Below are positions 41,914 through 50,277 of a DNA stretch of 64,000 nucleotides, piece after piece. The notes beneath the pieces were generated by a model. The model ran no database searches and had not been told where the DNA came from. It saw only the letters and a program-made list of their open reading frames with translations. The DNA lies in contig CAWGNG010000038.1 of NCBI GenBank assembly GCA_963823895.1, positions 124,001-188,000 on the forward strand, read 5' to 3'. The translations under genes and the position numbers were made by a program. This DNA comes from G963675935 sp963823895 (GTDB lineage: Bacteria > Planctomycetota > Planctomycetia > Pirellulales > Thermoguttaceae). Every line of letters starts with the position of its first letter. Positions within the stretch are counted from its first letter, which is position 1.

Positions 41914-43926
41914 CTACTCTTGGGTGGTTTGATATGATGCTAAGATGTAGCCGTCGAAAGGCGTTTTACGACAACTCTTGGGGATTTTGATGGGCAGTAA
42001 GTCGCCGGCGTCCAGTAGTGCGGCAAAGGCTGGACCGAACGCCTCGGGACGCAAGCCAGTATGGTCTTTAATTACGCTTTTGGTTTCGCCGGACTTGTAT
42101 CTGGCCGCCGCATTCAGAATCCGCCTCTTCGCTTCCTCCAACCTTTCCGCCCGTTTTGCCTCCCGCTCTTCATCACGTTGGCCGCGTTGCTCTTTGCGGG
42201 CCTCGGTAGCCTTGGTGACGGCCACCCGCCACTCCCGATCTTCGCCTTGATGAAATTCGCCTTCGTCTAGGTCGAGGGCGAGGGTGCCGCTGTGCCCGGC
42301 CCGGCCGCCAATCACGGCCCACAGGAAGTGACGGCCGCTGCCCGGCTCATATGCCTTCTGACGATTCACAATGAGCCACTGTGCGGCAAATTCACTGAAG
42401 CCGGCAAAGGCGAGATTGTCCAGTTCCAAAGGCTCGCCGGGGGCTACGTGCTTTGGCGTGTGGCAGAGTAGAATCAGGGTGGCCCCAACAGATTCGAGGG
42501 CGCCGCCGATGGCGTCTAAAACTTCGCCCATTGCGAATTGATTAGAAACCGAATCGCCGGGGATGCACCGATAAGCGCAATCGAGAATGGCGGCCTCGGC
42601 TTTCTCTTCTTTGATATAAGAGCAAAGCGTACTCTGGTGAAGGGTATTCCCGAACTTCGGAAGCCGAACACCCGTCAACAGATTTTCGAGTTGTTTCTCG
42701 GTGGCCCCACGTGCCTTGCTGATTCGCCGGATATTCTCTTGGAAGACTGGCCAGCCCGCTTCGCCGCAAAGTAGAATCGTGCGGACGGGTCTTGCCACGG
42801 GAAAGTGGTCGAGAAACTTGCCGCCCATCGCAAGTGATACGGCCAAGTCAGCCGCAATTAAACTTTTACAGCACTTGAGGGGACCGCCAAGAATATGGTG
42901 TTGGCCTTTGGCGAGAACGTGAGGGATTAGGAATTCGACGGAGTAATCACGCCGTAGTAGCTCGGCCGCTGTGATAATGCCGAAGTCGATTTCCCCCTCC
43001 GCCTCGCCGGCCTTCCCGATTTCCTTGGCCGCTGCGATTGCTTCGCGGACGGCATCGGGGCCGCATTCGGCAATCACATCTCTTACATCCATACCTATCA
43101 TTTCATCGTGCTGCCCGAGTTTCGTAGGCAAGTGAGCGCGCTTAACCGACCGGGCCACGCCTTGAAGATTCGCGGTTGTCACTCCCGCCCCCTTTTCGCC
43201 AGCTTCATCGGAATCGGCAACAACGATTGCATCCGTTCCCCGAAACAACGCGACGAATTTCTCGCTCATCCGATTGCCCGGCAAGCCGGCCGCAAGGTAG
43301 CCCAGCGCATGAAGCGCGGCCGCGTCTTTACATCCCTCAACAATGAGCCACGTTTCGCCAGGTCGTGGCGGTTTCGCCCCTACGCACGGGAAGAAAAGGC
43401 CGGTCGGCTTGCCCGAATCGTAGAGCCCCTTACCGTTTGTTGGCGTGATATGGATATGTGAACAAAGTTTCGCGTCCGGGCCGAACATCGGAACCAACAC
43501 GCCGCCACGATGGGGCTTGCCGCCAAAAACCCGTAGCGAATCGGGCGGAATTTTCTTTAGCCGGCAGACTTCCAAAAACGCGGCTTGATCGCTCAGGGCG
43601 GGCATAGTGGTCGCCGGCGTGACGGCGGGAGCGGGGGCGGCCGCGTGCCCGTTGCCGCTCATGTAATTTTGAAACAAGCCCACGGCCACCATCGCTTGAA
43701 CCGCGGCCTTGGGGTCAAATAAAACGTGCTTGGCCAGGTCGAAACCGTTTAAGGTTTTCTGGCACGAATGGCAAAAGAAGTTTCCTTCGGGGAACACGCG
43801 GCCCGCGTCGGACGAATGGCAAAACGGACACGCTATCATAATCTTGTTCGCTTCCGTGCCAACGATGGTCAGCCCCAGCCGTTCGGCCAGAGCGCGGCCG
43901 GCGCCTTGTGCGGTAGCAATGGTCAC
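41914..43926 (-). CDS. Primase-helicase (CHC2 zinc finger, TOPRIM, RecA-like ATPase)
   Basis: The 670-residue replication protein has CPFC (33-36) and CHSC (52-55), the CHC2-type zinc-binding site of DnaG-like primases. TOPRIM motifs follow (WLIVEGCKDAAAL, E197; IVVADSDEAG, D238/D240), then a RepA/AAA_25-like ATPase with a variant Walker A, GGPLKCCKS (347-355), and the Walker-B-like AEAAILDCAYRCI. A Lys/Arg/Glu-rich coiled segment and a winged-helix-like end complete it. Its start overlaps the 43923 gene (ATGA). It probably initiates replication of the excised element. Confidence 0.88.
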   Translation of the reverse strand: MTIATAQGAGRALAERLGLTIVGTEANKIMIACPFCHSSDAGRVFPEGNFFCHSCQKTLNGFDLAKHVLFDPKAAVQAMVAVGLFQNYMSGNGHAAAPAPAVTPATTMPALSDQAAFLEVCRLKKIPPDSLRVFGGKPHRGGVLVPMFGPDAKLCSHIHITPTNGKGLYDSGKPTGLFFPCVGAKPPRPGETWLIVEGCKDAAALHALGYLAAGLPGNRMSEKFVALFRGTDAIVVADSDEAGEKGAGVTTANLQGVARSVKRAHLPTKLGQHDEMIGMDVRDVIAECGPDAVREAIAAAKEIGKAGEAEGEIDFGIITAAELLRRDYSVEFLIPHVLAKGQHHILGGPLKCCKSLIAADLAVSLAMGGKFLDHFPVARPVRTILLCGEAGWPVFQENIRRISKARGATEKQLENLLTGVRLPKFGNTLHQSTLCSYIKEEKAEAAILDCAYRCIPGDSVSNQFAMGEVLDAIGGALESVGATLILLCHTPKHVAPGEPLELDNLAFAGFSEFAAQWLIVNRQKAYEPGSGRHFLWAVIGGRAGHSGTLALDLDEGEFHQGEDREWRVAVTKATEARKEQRGQRDEEREAKRAERLEEAKRRILNAAARYKSGETKSVIKDHTGLRPEAFGPAFAALLDAGDLLPIKIPKSCRKTPFDGYILASYQTTQE

Positions 43927-44177
43927 GATTCACCTCCCTGCCCGTCGCCATCGCCGGCCTGCTGCTCGGCGAGTCGCCGAAACCAGTCGAGGGCATCAGA
44001 ACCCAAGATGAATTTGCAACGGCCGACAACGATTGTTCGCAGCCCGGCTTTCTGTGCATCGCTCAGGGCCTTGTCAGCGAACCCTAGCCGACGGCCAAAC
44101 TCGGCCATGCTCAAAACTTCGTCAGCGTGAATCGAGCCACTGGCACGCGGGGCGGGCTTGTCGAGGGGCTTTCTCAT
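43923..44177 (-). CDS. Small DNA-binding-like protein
   Basis: The 84 residues begin MRKPLDKPAPRASGSIHADE and include VLSMAEFGRRLGFADKALSD, AQKAGLRTIVVGRCKFILGS, which resembles an AlpA/excisionase-like winged helix (residues 22-65). It overlaps both neighbours by four bases, so it belongs to a tightly coupled operon with the primase. Confidence 0.65.
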   Translation of the reverse strand: MRKPLDKPAPRASGSIHADEVLSMAEFGRRLGFADKALSDAQKAGLRTIVVGRCKFILGSDALDWFRRLAEQQAGDGDGQGGES

Positions 44178-44377
44178 TGCTCGCCCCCTTCGGCCACGGG
44201 CCGCTTGTGCGCCTCGACGAACTGCGAAAGGTCGGCGGGGTCGAACCGGATTTCCCGATTCGGAAAAACGATTTGCGGCAACTCGCCACGATTCGCAAGT
44301 CGCAAGACTTGTCGCGGCGTCAGAGAAAGAAACTGTGCCGCTTCGATTTCGTCAAGGAGTTTTCTTGTAGTGTCCAT
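44174..44377 (-). CDS. AlpA/excisionase-like HTH regulator
   Basis: The start is placed at ATG 44377 (MDTTRKLLDEIEAAQFLSLT). The MerR-type helix-turn-helix (EAAQFLSLTPRQVLRLANRG, ELPQIVFPNREIRFDPADLS) is typical of AlpA and Xis-like proteins, which activate integrase genes or direct excision in satellites such as P4. It overlaps the next gene by four bases and probably regulates the operon and excision. Confidence 0.75.
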   Translation of the reverse strand: MDTTRKLLDEIEAAQFLSLTPRQVLRLANRGELPQIVFPNREIRFDPADLSQFVEAHKRPVAEGGEQ

Positions 44378-44485
44378 AATTCCCGTTGTAACGTGGAAAA
44401 ATGAACACACAATATGCAAAGAAGGCCCTTGCGGACAACTGCGGAGAACTGCCTACTACTGCGGAGAAGAAGTCGGCGTGGTCAG

Positions 44486-45034
44486 CTACTTCGGAACGTC
44501 ATCAACGTGAATACGGTAGCTCTTGGATGAAAGTTTCTTGTGCCGAATCGTACCATCCTCGAATCGTCGCATCAGCGTATCGGTAGAGAAACCAAACTTC
44601 TTCGCCCACTGTTGTGGGCCGTCCGCCTTCGACCACGGACCATCGGCGGTCTCGTCTTCGCCTTGCTTCCTCTTGGCGTCAGCTTCAAGTCTTGTTGCCT
44701 CTGTCGCAATCTTCTGGGCGATGAACTTACATGCAGGGGCGGAGCAAGTGAACTCATCGTATTCTCCCTGCGACAAGCACTTGACAACCTCATCCCATAA
44801 GGCCCCTTCCCAACCGGCCGTATACCCGCCCATCTTCTGCTGTTGGACAACTTCTTGGAGTTTCCGGTACTCCTGGCCGGAGAATGTTCCGAGGTCTATC
44901 GCCTCCAAGAAAGCGCAACCGGAGTCAACTTTCACTTCAGGGACAATCTGGACCTTTCCAAAAGCCGGAATACTGCTTAGGTCCGCCGCAATTTCCCGCA
45001 GGCGATGAGAAGCGGATGAGGAAGAGATAGCCAC
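44486..45034 (-). CDS. Hypothetical protein with C-terminal HTH-like segment
   Basis: The frame opens at 45211. GTG at 45034 (VAISSSSASHRLREIAADLS) is preferred because the upstream part is low-quality and overlaps the 3' end of the next gene. The C-terminal portion (PQQWAKKFGFSTDTLMRRFE, DGTIRHKKLSSKSYRIHVDD) looks like a helix-turn-helix with a wing. Residues EYDEFTCSAPACKFIAQKIA contain two Cys. It is probably the first gene of the minus-strand satellite-like operon. The family is not recognised. Confidence 0.55.
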   Translation of the reverse strand: MAISSSSASHRLREIAADLSSIPAFGKVQIVPEVKVDSGCAFLEAIDLGTFSGQEYRKLQEVVQQQKMGGYTAGWEGALWDEVVKCLSQGEYDEFTCSAPACKFIAQKIATEATRLEADAKRKQGEDETADGPWSKADGPQQWAKKFGFSTDTLMRRFEDGTIRHKKLSSKSYRIHVDDVPK

Positions 45035-45186
45035 GATTTTGCCTTTCGTTCCACGGGCCGAACCCAGGCAGGTGCCGCCGAAAGGCAGAGAAGGCGGAAC
45101 GCCTGCCCAGGTTCGCTTGGCCGTGGCTGTTGCAACGAGCGCCGGCCGTCCCAATCCCGTATTGTATCGACCCACCGCAGATTCGG

Positions 45187-46284
45187 CTACCGGGCGCGCC
45201 GTCGTTGCCATCCGTAGCCCAGTAGACTGACGGCACCGATGCCCAGCAAGACGAGGGTGGAGGGCTCGGGGACAACTGCTACGCGGAAGCCCATGCTGTT
45301 ATTCTCAAAGGTGGGGTCAGAGTTGTATCGGCTATAGGAGCCGAGGAGACCGTAGTAGGCATTGTAATTGCCGCCACGCATACTGCGCGACGAACCACCG
45401 GCCATAGGCGTCTCGTTCCACTGCCAAACATCGCCGCCCATGTCATAAGTCCCGTAGGGGCCGGGAGAATCCGAAAACGCTCCCACTGGCGTCAGGTAAT
45501 TGACCGGATCGGTATGACCGCTGTTGCCTGGCTTAGACGTGTCGAGGAAGTTCGCGTTATCTGTACCCAGGGAAGACAGAATGTTGATCGGCGCGGTGTT
45601 GCTCTGAGTCGGGTAGGTCCAATAGCCCGCGTTGATACCTCCACCCTTGTAAAACGCCGCCTTGTACCACTCGTTTTCCGTCGGAATGACATACTTAGCC
45701 CCCGCGTTGCGCGTGACTGCCATTAAGTCAGAAACTGAGGTTGCACCGTTGAGGGTGTACGATCCGGTTTCCGTAGTGCCGCTTCCTTCGGGGCCGACGG
45801 GTTGCCTGTTTTGCAGCCAGTTACAGAAGCGGGCGGCATCGCCCCAGGTGACGCAAAAGATCGGACAATTGGCGGCCTGAGCGTAGCTGCCCGTAACCGC
45901 ATAGGCGTAGCTGCCCGAAGAGCCGCTTTGTGTAATTTCAACGGTCGGCATGTCCGTAGCCATACCGCTCGCGTAAAGACCATAAGTATCCGTCTTCGCT
46001 ACGGCGTTGAGGAACTGACAATACTGCCCGACCGTCACATCATACTTGCCCATTTGATAGACGTAGCCAACCGGGCCGTAGCCGGAACTGCCATCCCACA
46101 CCATCATCGTCGTATCCGCTGCGTTACCCGGATCGCCCACGGTGACAAACTCAAGGCTCGCCATACCCGTCCATACTCCCGTCATCGGGTCGCGCGTGCC
46201 ACCCATGTTGAACACGTCGGCCTTTGCCGAACCGACAGCTAAGACTAACGACGCAACGCCCAGAACCATTGTGCAACGACGCAT
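45187..46284 (-). CDS. PEP-CTERM protein with formylglycine-generating-enzyme-like domain
   Basis: The protein starts at ATG 46284 (GGGAGGTGTCAA upstream) with a signal peptide (MVLGVASLVLAVGSAKADVF). The FGE/SUMF1-like fold is shown by GYVYQMGKYDVTVGQYCQFL, CPIFCVTWGDAARFCNWL, YVIPTENEWYKAAFYKGGG, NGGDVWQWNE-like DMGGDVWQWNET and SSRSMRGGNYN. The catalytic cysteines of true FGE are not clearly aligned, so an enzyme role is doubtful. It ends VVPEPSTLVLLGIGAVSLLG followed by WQRRR, an exosortase-recognised anchor. Confidence 0.82.
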   Translation of the reverse strand: MRRCTMVLGVASLVLAVGSAKADVFNMGGTRDPMTGVWTGMASLEFVTVGDPGNAADTTMMVWDGSSGYGPVGYVYQMGKYDVTVGQYCQFLNAVAKTDTYGLYASGMATDMPTVEITQSGSSGSYAYAVTGSYAQAANCPIFCVTWGDAARFCNWLQNRQPVGPEGSGTTETGSYTLNGATSVSDLMAVTRNAGAKYVIPTENEWYKAAFYKGGGINAGYWTYPTQSNTAPINILSSLGTDNANFLDTSKPGNSGHTDPVNYLTPVGAFSDSPGPYGTYDMGGDVWQWNETPMAGGSSRSMRGGNYNAYYGLLGSYSRYNSDPTFENNSMGFRVAVVPEPSTLVLLGIGAVSLLGYGWQRRRAR

Positions 46285-46713
46285 TTGACACCTCCCATGA
46301 AGATGCGGGCGAACTCGCCCTGGAACGAGAAAACCACGAAAAAGTGGAGCCGACGTAGAATGGCACCCGCGCTGCCTTACGCAAGATGTCTGAGACGCAA
46401 TTCCGTCAGCTTAACAAGCCGGGTATCCGTTTCCATAACCCGGATTCGGGGGCGCGGGGGGTGGTAGGAAACGGCGGCTTGTGGTTTTCCTACGCCTTAT
46501 CGCGTCAAGTCGTGATGCTCTTGGATGGAATAACTAACGAACTACCGGAACCCACTATCATCCTTGCCCCCAACTCGGAATGGCCGGAGTGGGCCGATAG
46601 TTGACTTGCCAGGCGCCCGTTGCTACACCTATGGGTAGAAGGTCCGATAGGTTCAGTGGTTCTAGTCAGAACTGCCTTTGTCAATCGCAGGACTTCTCCA
46701 TTGGGAGCGAACG
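46285..46713. other. Intergenic region, no gene seen
   Basis: The divergent promoters for the FGE-like and zinc-ribbon genes should lie here. No ORF with a start signal, repeat or terminator was found. Confidence 0.4.
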
Positions 46714-47841
46714 ATGGCTCTGTCATTGCAATGTCCAAACTGCGGGAAGACGTTGCGAGCAGGCGACGGACTCGCTGGCAGAACAGCTTCTTGTCCGAAC
46801 TGTAAGATGAGAATCGACATTCCGATACCAGCCGCACAGCCAATCGCGGGCGGAGCAGTGTGCCCTCAGCCCGGCACCAACGCTGAGGGCCACGTCGCGC
46901 CAGCCAATCCGAAACTCACGTCTTGCCCCGATTGTGACGGCGTAGTGTCGAGGCTGGCCCACAGTTGTCCGCATTGCGGGCGGCCACTTACATCCGAAAC
47001 CACACCTGATCGCCTCGTTGCCGATCAAGTGATCGCCTTTGGCGGGTCATCATTGCCAGTCTCTGACCGCACAATGTCTGTGAAGACGCCGGGGTTGACA
47101 CAGGCCACCGTGGAGTCGTCTCCGCCACCATCCCCCGACGCTGGCATTCCGACGGTGGCCGACGTAGAGTCTTCAGAAAGTCACGTTATCCACCAACGCG
47201 GTTTCCAGCCGGGCGACCACGTTGCCGTTGTCCTGCCCTACGCGCTCTCTAATATCGTGTTCATACAGGCCCTGCCGTTTTGGTGCTCCATTTTCGTCTA
47301 TCTCATCCTTATGCTTGATGTGCTCCTCGGAGGAAAACTCTTTCACGATGATATGCTCCGCGATCCTAGCACATTTCTCCGAGTCATCGGTCACCTGGCA
47401 TTTGTCTCGGTGTTTACATTTTGTATACTTTGCATATTTCGATGGGCACTTTGGCGACCAGCCATGTCTGGCCGCAAAGTCGCCGTTTGCTTTCTTTACA
47501 TTCTTTACTTGCCCATTGTTGCATACGCACTCGCCATTATTCTACTTTTTCTCCTCGGCATAGGCTTTTCAGTCTCTTTCTCTACACCAGTCCACGGGTG
47601 GAAGGATACTCTTGGTTGGGTTGTGGCTGCCACCATTGCCGCCTGGTTGGGAATATCGCTGCTTTGTCTAATTCTAAATTTCTATGAAAAAGGCCTCTCG
47701 GATTTTGTGAAGCTGAACGGGTATTGCCCCGCGTGTCGGCACTGGCGGTTTGGCTATATCCGTCGTCCAACTGCGGTAACGTGCTCTCACTGCGGTGTCA
47801 TCATTGATTTCATTCGCGCGGAAGAGGAGGGGAAAAGTTGA
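46714..47841 (+). CDS. Zinc-ribbon membrane protein
   Basis: The start is ATG 46714, with GGGAG upstream. The N-terminus has a MJ0042-like ribbon (LQCPNCGKTLRAGDGLAGRT, ASCPNCK) and a second ribbon (SCPDCDGVVSRLAHSCPHCG). Four hydrophobic segments follow between about residues 165 and 325 (FWCSIFVYLILMLDVLLGGK; IVAYALAIILLFLLGIGFSV), and a third ribbon (CPACRHWRFGYIRRPTAVTC, SHCG) ends the protein. The ribbons are probably cytoplasmic. Function unknown. Codon use is less GC-rich than in neighbours. Confidence 0.75.
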   Translation: MALSLQCPNCGKTLRAGDGLAGRTASCPNCKMRIDIPIPAAQPIAGGAVCPQPGTNAEGHVAPANPKLTSCPDCDGVVSRLAHSCPHCGRPLTSETTPDRLVADQVIAFGGSSLPVSDRTMSVKTPGLTQATVESSPPPSPDAGIPTVADVESSESHVIHQRGFQPGDHVAVVLPYALSNIVFIQALPFWCSIFVYLILMLDVLLGGKLFHDDMLRDPSTFLRVIGHLAFVSVFTFCILCIFRWALWRPAMSGRKVAVCFLYILYLPIVAYALAIILLFLLGIGFSVSFSTPVHGWKDTLGWVVAATIAAWLGISLLCLILNFYEKGLSDFVKLNGYCPACRHWRFGYIRRPTAVTCSHCGVIIDFIRAEEEGKS

Positions 47842-48722
47842 CTGATTCGTGCGCAAAGGATCGATCTCCTTTAGGGGTGACAAGCGGCCTTTTGCGTTAG
47901 CACGGCTGTCGGTTTACAAAACTGGCAGGCACTCTAGTTGAGGTTCGGTACTACAGATTGGCGTGCCTGCCGTGCGGGGTCGAGCGGAATCTCGGGCCGT
48001 AAGAACTCTGACAAGCCGAGCGCCTTTCGCCTCGCGCCCACGGCCACTCCCCCCGAAAAATGTGGTAGGCGCGCCCTACCACCTTTTTCCCCCCCCGGAC
48101 CTGGACGTTTGGCCGGTGGTTTCGTTGCCAGCATGGCCGACACCTCGACCGCGAACACGTCAACCACCTTGCCGCCGAACGCCACGGCATCAACATGCCA
48201 CAACAGCCCGTCAGCGCCGGGCCGATTTTCGCGGTATTGCTGGTCATGGCCCAGTCGTAACCGGCGACAAGATCCCAGGTCACGGTGGTAGCTATCCCAG
48301 ACGATCGCTGTTGGAATGCGCACTACATCCCTAGAATGAAAAATTTCCGGGGACGCTAGTACATAGATGTCTGCCGGGGCGTGGGGGGGCCTCCCGCCGT
48401 CTCCGTCGCCTGTTTGCACCCGTCTCTCGAGTCCTTGTCGAATGCGCAGGGGGATGGAGTGGTAGACCTCGTCAAAAGCGTCAACGAACGTTCGTGCTTT
48501 TCAACCGTCGAAACACGACTGCCGAGTATGCCATTGACCATTGCGCAACATCATGCTTTTCTGTACACGTCTATACGCTTGTAGTCGTGCGCAGCTCCGC
48601 GTAGAGCGGGCCGATTTCGATTTTGACGGCCCTGGAATCGCGCGGTTTGCGTTTCGACCGATCGTCGCATTCCGGGTCAAAACGGCCGTTGCGACGCAAG
48701 CGGCGCGATTCTGGCCCCGTCG
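47842..48722. other. Non-coding or degraded stretch
   Basis: No convincing protein gene is seen. On the minus strand, open segments in two frames (near 48250-47950) could be a degraded gene: LVAGYDWAMTSNTAKIGPAL in one frame and GLLWHVDAVAFGGKVVDVFA in another. A GGGGGGGGAAAAAG run near 48090 lies between them. A hairpin GGGCCG...CGGCCC lies at 48609-48633. This may be a structured leader. Confidence 0.35.
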
Positions 48723-48761
48723 GCGCGGCCGTTTTCGGCCGACGGTCCGTTTTCGGTCGGC
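48723..48761 (+). terminator. Strong terminator-like hairpin before the small-protein module
   Basis: GCGCGGCCG (48723-48731) and CGGCCGCGC (48748-48756) form a 9-bp GC stem followed by TTTTT (48757-48761). Nothing protein-like precedes it, so it may end an RNA that starts near 48570. Confidence 0.55.
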
Positions 48762-48904
48762 CGCGCTTTTTGCCGGTTTCACCCCATTGCTAATCGCGTT
48801 GGAGCCGCGCACACATACACGCACGTACACCTGCGAGCGCGCGGCAGCGCATGCGCGGTGCAAACAATCCGCGCCCGCCGGCGAGTGGAAAATTTATTTT
48901 TTTC

Positions 48905-48983
48905 AAGTCGTTGTGCCGCAACGACTTGCGACTCGTGATAAAACGGGCAAGATTTTTTGTAAGTCGTTGCAAATAAACGACTT
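48905..48983. promoter_or_regulatory. Paired AAGTCGTT palindromes
   Basis: AAGTCGTTG...CAACGACTT (48905-48927) and AAGTCGTTG...AACGACTT (48961-48983) are two palindromic sites with centres about 56 bp apart in an AT-rich stretch, 130 bp upstream of the first gene of the module. There is no T-tract on either strand, which favours protein-binding operators or iteron-like sites over terminators. Confidence 0.55.
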
Positions 48984-49112
48984 AGCGCGGTGTTCAATTT
49001 TGCGGCACTTTGGTTTAGGTAGGGGGCGGAAATTTTCTTCCGCCCGCCGAAAAACCGGCCGACGGCGCGTTGCCGCCGGATAGATCAAACCTCTACCGTA
49101 GGAGTTTTCGTC

Positions 49113-49418
49113 ATGGCTATCGCAACAGCATCCCCGATCGTTAGTGACCGTGAGTGGAACGCGCACGTCTTGGCGCAGCTTGCCGGCGGCAAACTTACGC
49201 AAGAGCAGGCGCTTGCCCAACTCAAGACCGCGCCGAAGAGCAACGGCGGCCCCTTGTCCCTCAAGCAGAGCGAAAAGGGCGCCGTCTCTGTGTACGGGCT
49301 CCAGAGAATGCCCGTCACGCTCTACGCCGAGCAGTGGGAACGCCTCTTCGGATTCGCGGAAGAGGTCAAGGGCTTCATCAAGAGCCACCCCGACCTTGCC
49401 CGCAAGCAGCGCAGCTAG
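49113..49418 (+). CDS. Small protein, first gene of the 49-61 kb module
   Basis: The 101 residues begin MAIATASPIVSDREWNAHVL and continue AQLAGGKLTQEQALAQLKTA, then PKSNGGPLSLKQSEKGAVSV, YGLQRMPVTLYAEQWERLFG and FIKSHPDLARKQRS. The C-terminal half resembles small plasmid- or phage-type proteins with a VSVYGL...PVTLYxEQWxRLL pattern, but I cannot name the family. The palindromic sites upstream suggest it is regulated as an operon head. Confidence 0.7.
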   Translation: MAIATASPIVSDREWNAHVLAQLAGGKLTQEQALAQLKTAPKSNGGPLSLKQSEKGAVSVYGLQRMPVTLYAEQWERLFGFAEEVKGFIKSHPDLARKQRS

Positions 49419-49434
49419 ACCGCGCCGGACAGTC

Positions 49435-49475
49435 CTGCCCTACCCCCAGCATCGGAGTTGCTGGGGAGTGGGCAG
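49435..49475 (+). promoter_or_regulatory. Intercistronic hairpin 1
   Basis: CTGCCC/GGGCAG outer stem and CCCCAGCA/TGCTGGGG inner stem (49444-49466) form one long hairpin between the first two genes, about 60 bases before the next start. Confidence 0.55.
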
Positions 49476-49536
49476 TGCCGTTCGGGACAGCGCTGCCTAC
49501 CCCATGACCCCATGTAGGAGAGTAGGAGAGTGGACC

Positions 49537-49740
49537 ATGACGATGGACGTGGCCAGATTCAAGGCGCGGCAGAGCGCCTACCAGTGGCGCATGCCCTGCT
49601 GGATCGTACTGGATGCGCTGGAGCGCGGACTGCGGCTCTTCTGTGGACCGCACGCGGAATACCTGGAGGGTGAACCGGATCGGTTCTTCCCCCTGGAAAT
49701 TCACCATCCCGAAGGACAGGCGGAGAGCAAGATCGGCTAG
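49537..49740 (+). CDS. Small protein, second gene of the module
   Basis: ATG at 49537 follows a repeated TAGGAGAGTAGGAGAG ribosome-binding region. The 67 residues (MTMDVARFKARQSAYQWRMP, then CWIVLDALERGLRLFCGPHA) contain no known domain. It is probably cotranscribed with its neighbours. Confidence 0.55.
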   Translation: MTMDVARFKARQSAYQWRMPCWIVLDALERGLRLFCGPHAEYLEGEPDRFFPLEIHHPEGQAESKIG

Positions 49741-49771
49741 AGCGTAGAGCGCAATCGCGGATAGTCCACTG

Positions 49772-49806
49772 CCCGTGGTCGAGCTACAGAGAGGCTCGGC
49801 CACGGG
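49772..49806 (+). promoter_or_regulatory. Intercistronic hairpin 2
   Basis: CCCGTGG-T-CGAGC (49772-49784) pairs with GCTCG-G-CCACGGG (49794-49806), giving a 13-bp stem with one G-U pair and a TACAGAGAG loop. Confidence 0.55.
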
Positions 49807-49847
49807 TTGTTTACTAACCGTTACCCCTTTCCTGTAGGAGCAGACCG

Positions 49848-50081
49848 ATGCGCTGTTACTATCTGCTGGTCTGGTGTGAGGATTCGCAGCGCTGGTGGCA
49901 GGCGGATGAGTGCGAAGAGCGTACTCTCCGCCGCGCCACAGCACTGCTGCATGGCCGCAATCCCCGGCTGGCGCTGCGCGGAACGACCGCCGTAGTCGAG
50001 CACGCCGAGCTTGCGGAAGCTCTGACGCGGCATCCCCGCGGACAATGGCAAGAGCTGCGCGAGGAAATGGTCGCAGCGTAG
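49848..50081 (+). CDS. Small Trp-rich protein, third gene of the module
   Basis: ATG at 49848 follows CCTGTAGGAGCAGACCG. The 77 residues (MRCYYLLVWCEDSQRWWQAD, ECEERTLRRATALLHGRNPR) contain two Cys near the N-terminus and a Trp-rich start. No family was recognised. The strong ribosome-binding site and operon position support it as real. Confidence 0.6.
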   Translation: MRCYYLLVWCEDSQRWWQADECEERTLRRATALLHGRNPRLALRGTTAVVEHAELAEALTRHPRGQWQELREEMVAA

Positions 50082-50115
50082 AGCGGCGGCAGAGTACGCC
50101 CACTACTCCCCGGCT

Positions 50116-50186
50116 CCGGTGCAGACCCGAGCCGGAGTGCAGTCAGCGTACCCGGCGGGCGCGAATTGTCTCGCGCTCTGCACCGG
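50116..50186 (+). promoter_or_regulatory. Intercistronic three-way-junction structure
   Basis: An outer 10-bp stem (CCGGTGCAGA 50116-50125 / TCTGCACCGG 50177-50186) encloses two hairpins: CCC-GA-GCCGG...CCGGC-GGG (50126-50159) and GCGCGA/TCGCGC (50159-50176). All stems are contiguous, leaving almost no unpaired junction bases. It lies about 90 bases before the DUF6744-like gene. Confidence 0.55.
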
Positions 50187-50277
50187 TCCCTCTGCGCATG
50201 GAACGCGCAACCGTGTGGTCGATTCGCGCAGACACCCTGCGCACAACCCCGTTTTCTTACCCTGTAGGAGGTCTTCC

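Noticed and set aside
47934..48419. Minus-strand frame near 48 kb
   Set aside because: Two open frames suggest a degraded gene, but neither gives a recognisable domain.
48905..48983. The AAGTCGTT palindromes as terminators
   Set aside because: No T-tract follows on either strand.
48541..49083. 180-codon plus-strand frame before the small-protein module
   Set aside because: It passes through the terminator hairpin and the AAGTCGTT palindromes, and is Arg-rich and without a start signal.
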